Shown: positions 1-7,679 of the stretch, piece by piece
Position numbering within the stretch: the first letter of the stretch is position 1
Layout: each line of letters starts with the position of its first letter
Source: Arenibacter sp. ARW7G5Y1
GTDB lineage: Bacteria; Bacteroidota; Bacteroidia; Flavobacteriales; Flavobacteriaceae
NCBI RefSeq assembly: GCF_003201775.1
Contig: NZ_QJJZ01000015.1
Coordinates: 1 to 64,000 of the forward strand
Length of the DNA stretch: 64,000 nt
Direction: 5' to 3'
Notes under the pieces: model-generated
What the model was told of the DNA's origin: nothing
Database searches by the model: none
What the model saw: only the letters and a program-made list of their open reading frames with translations
Made by a program: the position numbers and the translations under genes

Positions 1-68
1 CTAAATTGCTCCTATTAATTAAAACTGTTGCTCAAAAAAACACGACTGATCAAATTAATCCCTTTTTT

Positions 69-95
69 CATAAACACAACAATTGTTCCTGATCC
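69..95. repeat. 27-bp dispersed repeat, copy 1
   Basis: These 27 bases recur without mismatch at 10990-11016. The centre holds the perfect 10-bp palindrome AACAATTGTT. Both copies lie beyond the 3' end of a leftward gene and its terminator-like hairpin (GSII here, the DUF4197 gene at the other copy). The flanks of the two copies differ. Its role is unknown; an end of a mobile fragment or a protein-binding site are both possible. Confidence 0.75.
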
Positions 96-181
96 TGGTT
101 GAACCCCATGGTTACTGTGATTATGGGTTGGAAAATGCGCAGTGTAGCCCAGGGATGACACAAAATAGAACACATAAAAAA

Positions 182-209
182 ACCGCCCCTCTTTTTCAAA
201 AGGAACGGT
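182..209 (-). terminator. Probable terminator of the GSII gene
   Basis: Read on the minus strand, an imperfect stem (ACCGttCC pairing with GGggCGGT) is followed by a run of T residues, about 35 bases after the GSII stop codon. The stem has internal mismatches, so the call is moderate. Confidence 0.55.
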
Positions 210-243
210 CGGTAAAAATAATCAACAATTATTTTTATACTCT

Positions 244-1257
244 TTATATTTTGGCGGATTTAACCGTTTTAACGATTCTACCTGCTATTTTGTACGGATC
301 ACCGTTGGATGCCGGTCTTCTGTCTTCCAGCCAACCTTTCCAGCCTTTTTGAACTGTAATGATCGGAATTCTGATAGAGGCGCCCCTATCGGAAATACCA
401 TAGCTAAAGTCGTGGATAGAAGCTGTTTCGTGTTTTCCAGTCAAACGCTGATCGTTGAACTCACCGTAAACGGCAATGTGTTCTTTGACAACCGGACGGA
501 AGGCTTCACATATTTTTTCGTAAACTTCCCTGGAACCACAAGTTCTCAAGGTAGTGTTGGAGAAATTTGCATGCATACCTGATCCGTTCCAATCGGTATC
601 TCCAAGAGGTTTAGGATGGTATTCAATATAGTAACCGTGTTTCTCGGTTAATCTGTCAAGTAGATATCTTGCAATCCAAATTTCGTCACCTGCTTTTTTG
701 GCACCTTTGGCAAATAATTGAAATTCCCATTGTCCGCATGCAACTTCTTGATTGATGCCTTCAAAGTTTAGACCGGCTGCTATACATGCGTCTGCATGTT
801 CCTCAACCAAATCACGCCCATGGGTATTTAGACCACCAACGGAACAGTAGTACATACCCTGTGGTTTAGGGTATCCGCCTCTAGGGAATCCTAAAGGAAG
901 TTCTGTTTTGGTGTCCATTATAAAATATTCTTGCTCAAATCCAAACCAGAAATCATTGTCTTCGTCCTCAATAGTGGCCCTAGCGTTGGATACGTGTGGG
1001 GTACCGTCCGCATTCATGACCTCGGTCATAACCAAGTAGCCATTAATACGATGTGGATCAGGATAAATTGCTACGGGCTTTAGCACACAGTCTGAAGATC
1101 CTCCTTCGGCCTGGCGGGTTGAACTTCCATCAAAAGACCAGATTGGGCAATCTTCCAGTTTGCCACTGAAATCTTCCTCAACCTTGGTTTTGCTCCTCAT
1201 GTTTTGAGTGGGCTCGTACCCATCCAACCAAATGTATTCTAATTTAGACTTGCTCAT
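244..1257 (-). CDS. glnA: Glutamine synthetase, type II (eukaryote-like GSII)
   Basis: Makes glutamine from glutamate, ammonia and ATP in the cytosol. At 337 residues it has the short eukaryote-like GSII size rather than the roughly 470 of bacterial GSI. A beta-grasp N-terminal part carries WSFDGSST (about residues 40-47). The catalytic part has FGFEQEY (105-111) with metal-binding glutamates, NQEVACGQWEFQ (169-180), NGSGMH (224-229), GKHETAS (274-280) and RGASIRIP (291-298). The conserved Tyr-adenylylation region of GSI is absent. It is divergent from a GSIII gene, and the shared intergenic region holds two putative operator sites also found upstream of glnK, so nitrogen control is likely. 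Family assignment is firm; the regulation is inferred. Confidence 0.95.
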   Translation of the reverse strand: MSKSKLEYIWLDGYEPTQNMRSKTKVEEDFSGKLEDCPIWSFDGSSTRQAEGGSSDCVLKPVAIYPDPHRINGYLVMTEVMNADGTPHVSNARATIEDEDNDFWFGFEQEYFIMDTKTELPLGFPRGGYPKPQGMYYCSVGGLNTHGRDLVEEHADACIAAGLNFEGINQEVACGQWEFQLFAKGAKKAGDEIWIARYLLDRLTEKHGYYIEYHPKPLGDTDWNGSGMHANFSNTTLRTCGSREVYEKICEAFRPVVKEHIAVYGEFNDQRLTGKHETASIHDFSYGISDRGASIRIPIITVQKGWKGWLEDRRPASNGDPYKIAGRIVKTVKSAKI

Positions 1258-1291
1258 AATATGTATTGTTGATTTTTATTATTAACGCAGA

Positions 1292-1299
1292 CAAAAATA
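1292..1299 (-). promoter_or_regulatory. -7 promoter box of the GSII gene
   Basis: The minus strand reads TATTTTTG followed by TC, matching the Bacteroidota -7 element TAnnTTTG. It gives a leader of roughly 28 bases before the GSII ATG. The glnK promoter has the same ten bases. The putative operator at 1316 begins 17 bases further upstream. Confidence 0.65.
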
Positions 1300-1315
1300 A
1301 TAATTTCCATCATAT

Positions 1316-1335
1316 ATGCCATTTTTTAGTGGGTT
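1316..1335. promoter_or_regulatory. Degenerate nitrogen-operator site proximal to GSII
   Basis: Reads ATGCC-N10-GGGTT on the plus strand, matching 7 of 10 half-site bases of ACCCC-N10-GGGGT with the same 10-base gap. Alone it would be unconvincing. However, it starts 17 bases upstream of the GSII -7 box and 51 bases from the perfect site at 1367, which is nearly the geometry of the two glnK sites. It probably acts on GSII transcription; the function is inferred from position only. Confidence 0.45.
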
Positions 1336-1366
1336 AAATGACAATAATGTTTATATTTTTCTTGAG

Positions 1367-1386
1367 ACCCCTATTTTTTTAGGGGT
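1367..1386. promoter_or_regulatory. Putative nitrogen operator, perfect inverted repeat
   Basis: A perfect inverted repeat ACCCC-N10-GGGGT, whose 10-base spacer is an A/T tract. The 20 bases at 1368-1387 are identical to 23085-23104 upstream of glnK. It lies between two divergent start codons, so it cannot be a terminator of either gene. It sits about 69-88 bases upstream of the GSIII ATG and 110-129 upstream of the GSII ATG. An operator for a dimeric regulator is the simplest reading. Confidence 0.65.
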
Positions 1387-1431
1387 AAATTATTAAATAT
1401 GTATTTTATGTGAATTATTTTAATGAATTGT

Positions 1432-1439
1432 TATTTTTG
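1432..1439 (+). promoter_or_regulatory. -7 promoter box of the GSIII gene
   Basis: TATTTTTG followed by TC, the same ten bases as the GSII and glnK promoters. Transcription would start near 1446, leaving a very short leader before the ATG at 1455. This excludes the in-frame ATG at 1410 as the usual start. Confidence 0.55.
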
Positions 1440-1454
1440 TCAAAAAATCAATTT

Positions 1455-3641
1455 ATGTCAAATCAAAGATTTAAGGCCATAGCAAGCAGTCATACCAGGA
1501 TTGAAATGGATGTGGAGGAAACCGGTAGACGTTCGGAATATTTTGGGATAAATGTGTTTAATGAGGAGCGTATGCTACAATACCTGACCAAGGATGCCTA
1601 TGACAGGGTGAAGGCAGCTGTGGTGTCCGGAGCTAAAATAGACAGAAAAGTTGCGGACCAGGTGGCGGAAGGGATGAAGACCTGGGCAATTTCCATGGGG
1701 GCAACACATTACACCCATTGGTTTCAACCACTTACAGGAACCACAGCAGAGAAGCACGATGCTTTTTTTGATTTTTCGCCGGAGGGAAGGGTAATGGAAA
1801 AGTTTGGTGGCAGCCAGTTGGTTCAACAAGAGTCGGATGCGTCCAGTTTTCCCAATGGAGGAATAAGGAATACTTTTGAGGCAAGGGGCTACACTGCTTG
1901 GGATCCCACCTCACCGGCATTCCTGTACGGCACCACTCTTTGTATACCTACGGTGTTCGTGGCCTATACAGGCGAGGCTTTGGATAATAAAGCCCCGCTA
2001 TTAAGGGCATTGAACGCCATGGACGAGGCCGCGACCTCAGTGGCAAAATTCTTTGATAAAAATGTAAGCAAGGTATATGCCACTTTGGGCTGGGAGCAGG
2101 AGTATTTCTTAATAGACAAGTCTTTGGCCTATTCACGGCCCGATATAAGTTTGGCGGGCCGTACATTAATAGGACAATCCGCGGCCAAAGGCCAACAATT
2201 GGATGATCATTATTTTGGGGTTATTCCAAATCGGGTGTTGAACTTCATGAAAGATTTGGAAATGGAGTGCACCAAATTGGGGATTCCGGTAAAGACCAGG
2301 CACAATGAAGTTGCCCCTAATCAATTTGAGTTGGCCCCTATCTTCGAAGAAACAAACCTGGCCGTAGATCACAATCTGTTGCTGATGGATGTCATGGAAA
2401 AGATTGCGGACAAACACCATTTTAAAGTGCTTTTCCATGAAAAGCCGTTCAAGGATATAAACGGATCAGGGAAACATAATAATTGGTCGTTGTGCACGGA
2501 TACTGGGGTAAATTTACTCAGCCCGGGATCCACCCCCATGAAAAACCTACAGTTTTTAACTTTTTTCGTGAATACCATAAAGGCAGTGGATAATTATGAG
2601 GAATTATTGCGTTCGTCCATTGCTTCTGCCGGAAATGACCATAGGTTGGGTGCCAATGAAGCGCCTCCGGCTATCTTGTCCATCTTTATAGGGGAACAAT
2701 TGAATGAGGTTTTAAATGAATTGGAAGGGGTTACCAAAGGGAAATTGTCACCAGAGGAAAAGACGGAACTAAAATTGAATGTGGTAGGTAAGATTCCTGA
2801 AATTTTATTGGATAATACGGATCGCAACCGCACCTCGCCTTTTGCATTTACTGGCAATAAGTTTGAAATGAGAGGCGTAGGTTCCAAGACGAATTGTGCC
2901 AAACCAATGACGGTACTAAATACCATTGTGGCCAAGCAACTTATGGCCTTCAAAAAGGAGGTAGATCAATTGGTCGATAAGAAAGGGCTTAAAAAGGATG
3001 AAGCTATTTTTAATGTCCTTCGTGAATACATCAAAACCTCCAAAAGAATTAGGTTCGAGGGAGATGGCTATAGTGAAGCTTGGGAAAATGAGGCCAAATT
3101 ACGTGGCTTGAGCAATAACAAGAACACACCCAAGGCGCTACAGGTGCTTACCTCCGAAGAAAGTTTGGCATTGTTCAAGTCTATGAACGTTATGAGCGAA
3201 ACCGAGGTAAGGGTTCGGCAAGAGGTGGAATTGGAAGAATATATCCTACATATTCAAATAGAGGGGCGGGTCTTTAATGAGTTGGCTTATGGCTATATTA
3301 TACCTGCCGCCGTGGAATACCAGAATAAATTGATAAAAAACGTGGTGGGCTTAAAGGAAATTTATGGAGCCGCTTACAAAAAAATGTCTGAAAGCCAGTT
3401 GGATATTGTAGAAAGGATCTCCGAGCATATTCAGGCTATAAAAATGAAGACCGATGCTATGGTAGACGAAAGAAAGTTAGCCAACAATATGACCGATATA
3501 AACAAAAAGGCCATTGCTTATTGTGATAGTGTACGGCCCTATTTTGATGAAATACGTTACCATTGTGATAAATTGGAGCAATTGGTAGGCGATCAACAGT
3601 GGCCTCTGACCAAGTACAGGGAACTTTTGTTTATTAAATAA
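1455..3641 (+). CDS. glnN: Glutamine synthetase, type III (GSIII)
   Basis: A second glutamine synthetase, from the large GSIII family typical of Bacteroidota and cyanobacteria. From the ATG at 1455 it is 728 residues, the usual GSIII size; an in-frame ATG at 1410 lies upstream of the likely promoter. Catalytic-core motifs run in order: GWEQEYFL with metal-binding glutamates, RHNEVAPNQFELAP, NGSGKHNNWS, and DRNRTSPFAFTGNKFEMR near residue 460-480. A helical C-terminal region of about 150 residues follows. It is divergent from GSII and shares its operator region, so the two enzymes are probably co-regulated by nitrogen supply. A T-tailed hairpin follows at 3670. Confidence 0.95.
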   Translation: MSNQRFKAIASSHTRIEMDVEETGRRSEYFGINVFNEERMLQYLTKDAYDRVKAAVVSGAKIDRKVADQVAEGMKTWAISMGATHYTHWFQPLTGTTAEKHDAFFDFSPEGRVMEKFGGSQLVQQESDASSFPNGGIRNTFEARGYTAWDPTSPAFLYGTTLCIPTVFVAYTGEALDNKAPLLRALNAMDEAATSVAKFFDKNVSKVYATLGWEQEYFLIDKSLAYSRPDISLAGRTLIGQSAAKGQQLDDHYFGVIPNRVLNFMKDLEMECTKLGIPVKTRHNEVAPNQFELAPIFEETNLAVDHNLLLMDVMEKIADKHHFKVLFHEKPFKDINGSGKHNNWSLCTDTGVNLLSPGSTPMKNLQFLTFFVNTIKAVDNYEELLRSSIASAGNDHRLGANEAPPAILSIFIGEQLNEVLNELEGVTKGKLSPEEKTELKLNVVGKIPEILLDNTDRNRTSPFAFTGNKFEMRGVGSKTNCAKPMTVLNTIVAKQLMAFKKEVDQLVDKKGLKKDEAIFNVLREYIKTSKRIRFEGDGYSEAWENEAKLRGLSNNKNTPKALQVLTSEESLALFKSMNVMSETEVRVRQEVELEEYILHIQIEGRVFNELAYGYIIPAAVEYQNKLIKNVVGLKEIYGAAYKKMSESQLDIVERISEHIQAIKMKTDAMVDERKLANNMTDINKKAIAYCDSVRPYFDEIRYHCDKLEQLVGDQQWPLTKYRELLFIK

Positions 3642-3669
3642 TTGGACATTTGGAAATTATTGAATTAAA

Positions 3670-3695
3670 AGCCCACAATTAGTGGGCTTTTTTTT
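3670..3695 (+). terminator. Rho-independent terminator of the GSIII gene
   Basis: Stem AGCCCAC / GTGGGCT with a five-base loop, followed directly by a long T run, about 30 bases after the GSIII stop codon. Confidence 0.85.
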
Positions 3696-3706
3696 ATGGA
3701 TTCTCC

Positions 3707-3714
3707 TATTTTTG
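3707..3714 (+). promoter_or_regulatory. -7 promoter box of purM
   Basis: TATTTTTG followed by TC, matching TAnnTTTG. It lies just after the GSIII terminator and 16 bases before the purM ATG, so purM has its own promoter and a short leader. Confidence 0.55.
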
Positions 3715-3730
3715 TCGCAAACTTTTATTC

Positions 3731-4909
3731 ATGAGCTCATCCAACAGCAAAAGATACGATCAAAGAGGGGTTTCTGCTTCCAAGGAAGACGTGCACAAAG
3801 CCATAAAAAACATTGATAAGGGATTGTTTCCCATGGCTTTTTGCAAAATTGTCCCTGATTACCTTACCAATGATGATGAGTACTGTTTGGTGATGCACGC
3901 CGATGGTGCCGGAACCAAATCCTCCTTGGCCTATATGTATTGGAAAGAGACCGGCGATGTTTCGGTCTGGAAGGGAATTGCCCAAGATGCCTTGATCATG
4001 AATGTGGATGATCTAATTTGCGTGGGGGCTACGGATAATATTATGTTGTCCTCTACCATAGGGAGAAACAAGAACTTAATTCCGGGCGAGGTCATCTCAG
4101 CTATTATCAACGGGACGGAAGAGTTGATAGAGGATCTGGAAAAACACGGAATTACAATAAGATCTACTGGTGGGGAAACGGCAGATGTAGGGGATTTGGT
4201 GCGTACCATTATCGTTGATTCCACAGTGACAGCAAGATTAAAAAGAAATAAGGTTATAAATAATGCCAATATTGAAGCAGGCGATGTAATAATTGGACTA
4301 TCCTCTGCTGGGCAGGCGAGCTACGAAAAGGAATATAACGGGGGCATGGGGAGTAATGGGCTTACCTCTGCCAGACATGATGTTTTTGCAAAATACTTGG
4401 CGCAAAAATATCCGGAAAGCTACGATGCGGCCGTGCCCGAGGATTTGGTTTATTCCGGGAATGTGCGGTTGACCGATGAGGTCCCGGATTCCCCCTTGGA
4501 TGCAGGAAAATTAGTGTTGTCCCCGACCCGGACCTATGCTCCAATTGTAAAAAAAATTCTAGGTAAATACACCGCTAAGGATATTCATGGAATGGTACAC
4601 TGTAGCGGAGGTGCGCAGACCAAAATTCTTCATTTTGTAGATAAGCTCCATATTATTAAGGATAATCTATTCCCTGTTCCACCATTGTTCAAATTAATTC
4701 AAGAACAATCGGGCACCGATTGGAAGGAGATGTATCAGGTTTTTAATTGTGGGCATAGGTTGGAATTGTATGTTGATCCCTCCATCGCCGAGGACCTCAT
4801 TGGAATTTCGGAAAGCTTTGGGGTTTCAGCCCAAATTGTGGGGAAAGTGGAAGCAAATTCTGTTAAAAAGCTCACAATTAAAAGTGAGTACGGTACCTTT
4901 GTGTATTAA
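3731..4909 (+). CDS. purM: Phosphoribosylformylglycinamidine cyclo-ligase (AIR synthase)
   Basis: Catalyses the fifth step of purine synthesis, closing the imidazole ring of formylglycinamidine ribonucleotide with ATP. The 392 residues fit the longer Bacteroidota form of PurM. Visible features are the N-terminal SKEDVHKAIKN segment, the glycine-rich MHADGAGTKSS region (about 56-67) that contributes to nucleotide binding, the acidic MNVDDLICVGA stretch, STGGETADVGD and a C-terminal HCSGGAQTKI motif. It has its own -7 box after the GSIII terminator. The following Rieske gene starts 50 bases downstream with no terminator visible between them, so read-through is possible. Nothing unusual is seen. 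Confidence 0.9.
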   Translation: MSSSNSKRYDQRGVSASKEDVHKAIKNIDKGLFPMAFCKIVPDYLTNDDEYCLVMHADGAGTKSSLAYMYWKETGDVSVWKGIAQDALIMNVDDLICVGATDNIMLSSTIGRNKNLIPGEVISAIINGTEELIEDLEKHGITIRSTGGETADVGDLVRTIIVDSTVTARLKRNKVINNANIEAGDVIIGLSSAGQASYEKEYNGGMGSNGLTSARHDVFAKYLAQKYPESYDAAVPEDLVYSGNVRLTDEVPDSPLDAGKLVLSPTRTYAPIVKKILGKYTAKDIHGMVHCSGGAQTKILHFVDKLHIIKDNLFPVPPLFKLIQEQSGTDWKEMYQVFNCGHRLELYVDPSIAEDLIGISESFGVSAQIVGKVEANSVKKLTIKSEYGTFVY

Positions 4910-4959
4910 GGTATACGAATACCCTTTTTCCTACGTTGTTTTTATAAAGAAATTATGAT

Positions 4960-5400
4960 ATGGAAAGAAAGCAGTTTTTGAGGACTTTAGGCACAGGTGC
5001 GGCATTTGCACTTACTTTTCCCTGCTTGCATGGTTGTTCCAAAGATAATGACAATGGCGATATTGTGGAAGTCCCTGACAGCGTAGACTTCACCATTGAT
5101 TTGAATTCTTCCGAGGGAGCAAAATTGGCAAATAACGGTAGCTTTATTTTAAAAAAATTGGTAGTGGTCGTTAAAGATCTGGATGGTAACTTTGTGGCCG
5201 CTAGCCAGGTTTGTAGTCATGAGTCCTATGATCAAGTTCGTTTTACGACAAGTAATGGCGGTATTTTCCACTGCGATGTACACGGATCGCGATTTGAATT
5301 GGATGGCACACCATTGAATCAAGTAGACAGTGTTCCGGCCAAGCCCCTAAAAATATTCAAAACAGAGTTAAACGGGCAGATTCTTCGTGTTTTTGAATAA
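4960..5400 (+). CDS. Rieske [2Fe-2S] lipoprotein
   Basis: A small exported iron-sulfur protein of 146 residues. The N-terminus (MERKQFLRTLGTG) resembles a Tat-type signal with a single arginine pair partner, followed by a lipobox LHGC, so it is probably a lipoprotein outside the inner membrane. The Rieske ligands are complete: C85-S-H87 and C105-D-V-H108, separated by a short loop. It is a stand-alone domain with no oxygenase or cytochrome part. The next recognised gene downstream is apbE, which attaches FMN to exported proteins, suggesting a shared role in periplasmic electron transfer; the electron donor is not visible here. Confidence 0.88.
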   Translation: MERKQFLRTLGTGAAFALTFPCLHGCSKDNDNGDIVEVPDSVDFTIDLNSSEGAKLANNGSFILKKLVVVVKDLDGNFVAASQVCSHESYDQVRFTTSNGGIFHCDVHGSRFELDGTPLNQVDSVPAKPLKIFKTELNGQILRVFE

Positions 5401-5430
5401 CCAAATCCGATTTTTAACCTACTTGCATGT

Positions 5431-5658
5431 ATGGGATTTTACTTAAAATCGTTCTTCGGACCCTTATTTTCTGTTTTCGGAACTTGTCCTGTTTTATTTG
5501 TTCGCATTGGGAGGTGGCTTGGAATTCCGGTGCCAAGCAATACCGCAATGGTCAGTGTATTTTATTGTACAATAAGTAGAACTTGGGCCTATGATGGCCA
5601 TATATTTACTTTAGGCAATAAGGGAAAAAGTTTAATATCTAATGTTGTTCCAGGGTGA
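5431..5658 (+). CDS. Uncertain 75-residue ORF between the Rieske gene and apbE
   Basis: An open frame from an ATG, with a hydrophobic N-terminal third (about residues 1-45, including FFGPLFSVFGTCPVLF) and no family I recognise. Its TGA stop overlaps the GTG start of apbE (GTGA), which is the arrangement of a translationally coupled pair. Against it, codon and residue composition are unremarkable, the C-terminal half is featureless, and no ribosome-binding site stands out. It could equally be a leader or non-coding spacer. Only the overlap argues that it is translated. Confidence 0.3.
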   Translation: MGFYLKSFFGPLFSVFGTCPVLFVRIGRWLGIPVPSNTAMVSVFYCTISRTWAYDGHIFTLGNKGKSLISNVVPG

Positions 5659-6641
5659 GGATTATATTTTTCCTTTTAGTTTGTTGCAAGTTGCTTGTGG
5701 GCCATGCCCAGGAGCCTAAGTACGTTACCGTACAACGATCGGTGCACTTAATGGGCGATAAATTTGATATTACCGTCGTGGCAGACAATGAGGAAATAGG
5801 CTATATAAATATAGAGGAGGCCGTATCGGAAATTAAAAGGATAGAAAAAATGATATCTTCCTGGGACGAGGAATCAGAAACTTCATTGATCAATAAAAAT
5901 GCAGGAATTAAGCCGGTAAAGGTAAGTGTTGAGTTATATAAGCTAATAGAAAGAGCCAATCAGATTTCTGAAATAACCAACGGGGCTTTCGATATTACCT
6001 TTGCGGGAATGGATAATATCTGGAAGTTTGATGGTTCCATGAAATTCAAGCCTACAAAGGACGAAATTATACATTCGGTAAGCAAGGTGGGGTATAAAAA
6101 GATTATCCTGAACGAGGTGGATCACACCGTCTTCCTACGCTTGAAAGGCATGAAGATAGGTTTCGGAGGTATAGCAAAGGGCTACGCTGCAGATATGGCC
6201 AAAGAACTGTTGGTAGGGAAGCAGGTACGCGCAGGTGTCATCAACGCTTCCGGTGATCTAACCACATGGGGTACCAAGGCTACAGGGGAAAAGTGGTTGA
6301 TCGGGATTGCAAATCCCTTGAGCAAGGATAAAATATTTTCGTGGCTGCCCGTTCTGGAATCTTCCGTAGCTACTTCCGAGAGTTATGATAAATATATCAC
6401 TTTTGATGGCAGGAAATATTCCCATATTCTTGATCCCAGAACAGGAAACCCAATTTCAGGGATAAATAGTGTGTCGGTGTTTTCAAAAACCGCAGAATTT
6501 TCCGATGCCCTGGCTACGGCTATATTTGTACTTGGGGTAGATTCTGGAATGTCATTGATAAATCAATTAAAGGGGACCGAGGCAATTATAGTGGACGGTA
6601 ATAACAAAATGCACAAAAGCAGCGGTATCCTATTCAATTGA
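5655..6641 (+). CDS. apbE: FAD:protein FMN transferase (ApbE)
   Basis: Transfers FMN from FAD to a threonine or serine of exported flavoproteins. The 328-residue protein has a signal peptide (residues 1 to about 19, ending VGHAQ). Family motifs are GFGGIAKGYAAD (about 172-183), GVINASGDLTTWG and YSHILDPRTGNPIS, with the C-terminal ATAIFVLG segment. The start is a GTG at 5655 overlapping the stop of the small ORF before it. It follows a Rieske lipoprotein gene and converges on an ABC gene with a 12-base tail overlap at 6630-6641. The flavoprotein target is not adjacent. The only FMN_bind-like protein in the window (54720-55835) lacks the modified residue. Confidence 0.93.
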   Translation: MRIIFFLLVCCKLLVGHAQEPKYVTVQRSVHLMGDKFDITVVADNEEIGYINIEEAVSEIKRIEKMISSWDEESETSLINKNAGIKPVKVSVELYKLIERANQISEITNGAFDITFAGMDNIWKFDGSMKFKPTKDEIIHSVSKVGYKKIILNEVDHTVFLRLKGMKIGFGGIAKGYAADMAKELLVGKQVRAGVINASGDLTTWGTKATGEKWLIGIANPLSKDKIFSWLPVLESSVATSESYDKYITFDGRKYSHILDPRTGNPISGINSVSVFSKTAEFSDALATAIFVLGVDSGMSLINQLKGTEAIIVDGNNKMHKSSGILFN

Positions 6642-7292
6642 GCCTTGGTTAACATAGCCTTCCCTTTTAAGTTCTTCCATGTCTTCTATGTTTTTGGAAC
6701 AACCATTTTTAAGAAGATAGACCGTATCACTTACAGCCAAAATGTCATTGTAAAAATGATCGGTCAGGATAATAATACTCCTTTTCTTTACTTGGTTGAT
6801 CAGGGCTGTGAATTTCTCCACATATATTGGTGCAATAAATGAAAAGGGTTCGTCCAGAAGTATAATTTCCTTGTTGGACATAAGTACTAAGTAAGTTTCA
6901 ACAACTCTAATTTCCCCACTGGATAAATCCTTTATCCTTTTCTTTTTATATTCTTTAAAACTTTGGAAAAGGTTCATGAACTGCTCCCATGAAACATTGA
7001 ATAGCTCAAATGCCCGGTGAATGCTTAAATGCTTAGGTAAAAGTGGATGTTGGGGCAAGTAAGCTATTCTCCCTGTTCTGTACAAAGGTCTGGGCAGGCA
7101 CTTTCCATTGCAACGGATGTTCTTGTATTTAGGTTTTAGATCCCCAAATAAAATTCTCAGCAAGGAAGTTTTGCCACTGCCATTTCTTCCGAGGATCCCG
7201 GTAACTTTTCCGTGTTCGGATTTTATATAAATGCCGTACAGGACTTTTTTGCCATCAAACTCCAAATCAACGCTGTCTATTTCCAAGGTCAA
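6630..7292 (-). CDS. ABC transporter ATP-binding protein
   Basis: A single ATPase domain of 220 residues. Walker A is GRNGSGKTS (about 35-43), the Q-loop sits in YLPQHPLL, the signature is LSSGEIR in place of the usual LSGGQ, Walker B is EIILLDEPFS and the H-loop is LTDH. It overlaps the gene before it by four bases (ATGA at 7289-7292), so the two are translationally coupled. That partner is a 107-residue membrane protein and the likely membrane component, which would make a very small ABC system. The substrate is unknown. Its 3' end overlaps the convergent apbE by 12 bases. Confidence 0.87.
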   Translation of the reverse strand: MTLEIDSVDLEFDGKKVLYGIYIKSEHGKVTGILGRNGSGKTSLLRILFGDLKPKYKNIRCNGKCLPRPLYRTGRIAYLPQHPLLPKHLSIHRAFELFNVSWEQFMNLFQSFKEYKKKRIKDLSSGEIRVVETYLVLMSNKEIILLDEPFSFIAPIYVEKFTALINQVKKRSIIILTDHFYNDILAVSDTVYLLKNGCSKNIEDMEELKREGYVNQGSIE

Positions 7293-7612
7293 AATAAACG
7301 GACGATGTTGATGAATAATAGGGTTATGAAGCTGTCCAAGAGAAATGAAATTAAGATAAGGACTGTTTTGGACAGGCCAAAATTGTGATAAAACGTTAAA
7401 CGTCTTCGCAATCCTATGTCAAAAAACGTCATGAAGACCCCTATATGGAATATTATCTTGGAAATCAGGATCATGGTATTTAAGTGGGAAATCTTAAAAA
7501 ATATACTCCCGCTAAAAAGCATAAAAACCGTAATTAAAAAGGATATCCAAAGGTATGGCTTGGCAAAGAGGAAACTCAATTGAAAGGTTCTAAAATTGAA
7601 TATTGAATTCAT
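7289..7612 (-). CDS. Small membrane protein paired with an ABC ATPase
   Basis: A 107-residue protein with three probable membrane segments (about residues 18-38, 42-64 and 80-104) separated by a basic stretch (GLRRRL). I do not recognise the family. The ATGA overlap with the downstream ATPase gene and a TAnnTTTG box 28 bases upstream mark the two as one operon. The protein may be a minimal permease subunit or an accessory membrane anchor; nothing in the sequence decides between these. Confidence 0.7.
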   Translation of the reverse strand: MNSIFNFRTFQLSFLFAKPYLWISFLITVFMLFSGSIFFKISHLNTMILISKIIFHIGVFMTFFDIGLRRRLTFYHNFGLSKTVLILISFLLDSFITLLFINIVRLF

Positions 7613-7639
7613 CTATTAAATAGGATATGCTTAAATGTA

Positions 7640-7647
7640 CAAAATTA
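7640..7647 (-). promoter_or_regulatory. -7 promoter box of the small ABC operon
   Basis: The minus strand reads TAATTTTG, matching TAnnTTTG, 28 bases upstream of the ATG at 7612. It overlaps the 5' flank of the divergent prfA gene. Confidence 0.5.
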
Positions 7648-7679
7648 TCGTAAATTCGCAGTCCAAGTGTAGTTTGTAT

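Noticed and set aside
83-582. Rightward ORFs across the 3' end of the GSII gene
   Set aside because: They are antisense frames of a firmly identified gene, or run through its terminator.
1367-1386. The C4-T7-G4 inverted repeat as a rho-independent terminator
   Set aside because: It lies between two divergent start codons, with no gene ending at it, and an identical copy lies upstream of glnK. It also lacks a T tail after the second arm.
1410-1454. Upstream start for the GSIII gene
   Set aside because: It lies upstream of the predicted -7 box and adds 15 residues outside the usual family length.
7635-7679. Upstream start for prfA
   Set aside because: It adds 15 residues before the conserved RF1 N-terminus and overlaps the opposite-strand promoter box.
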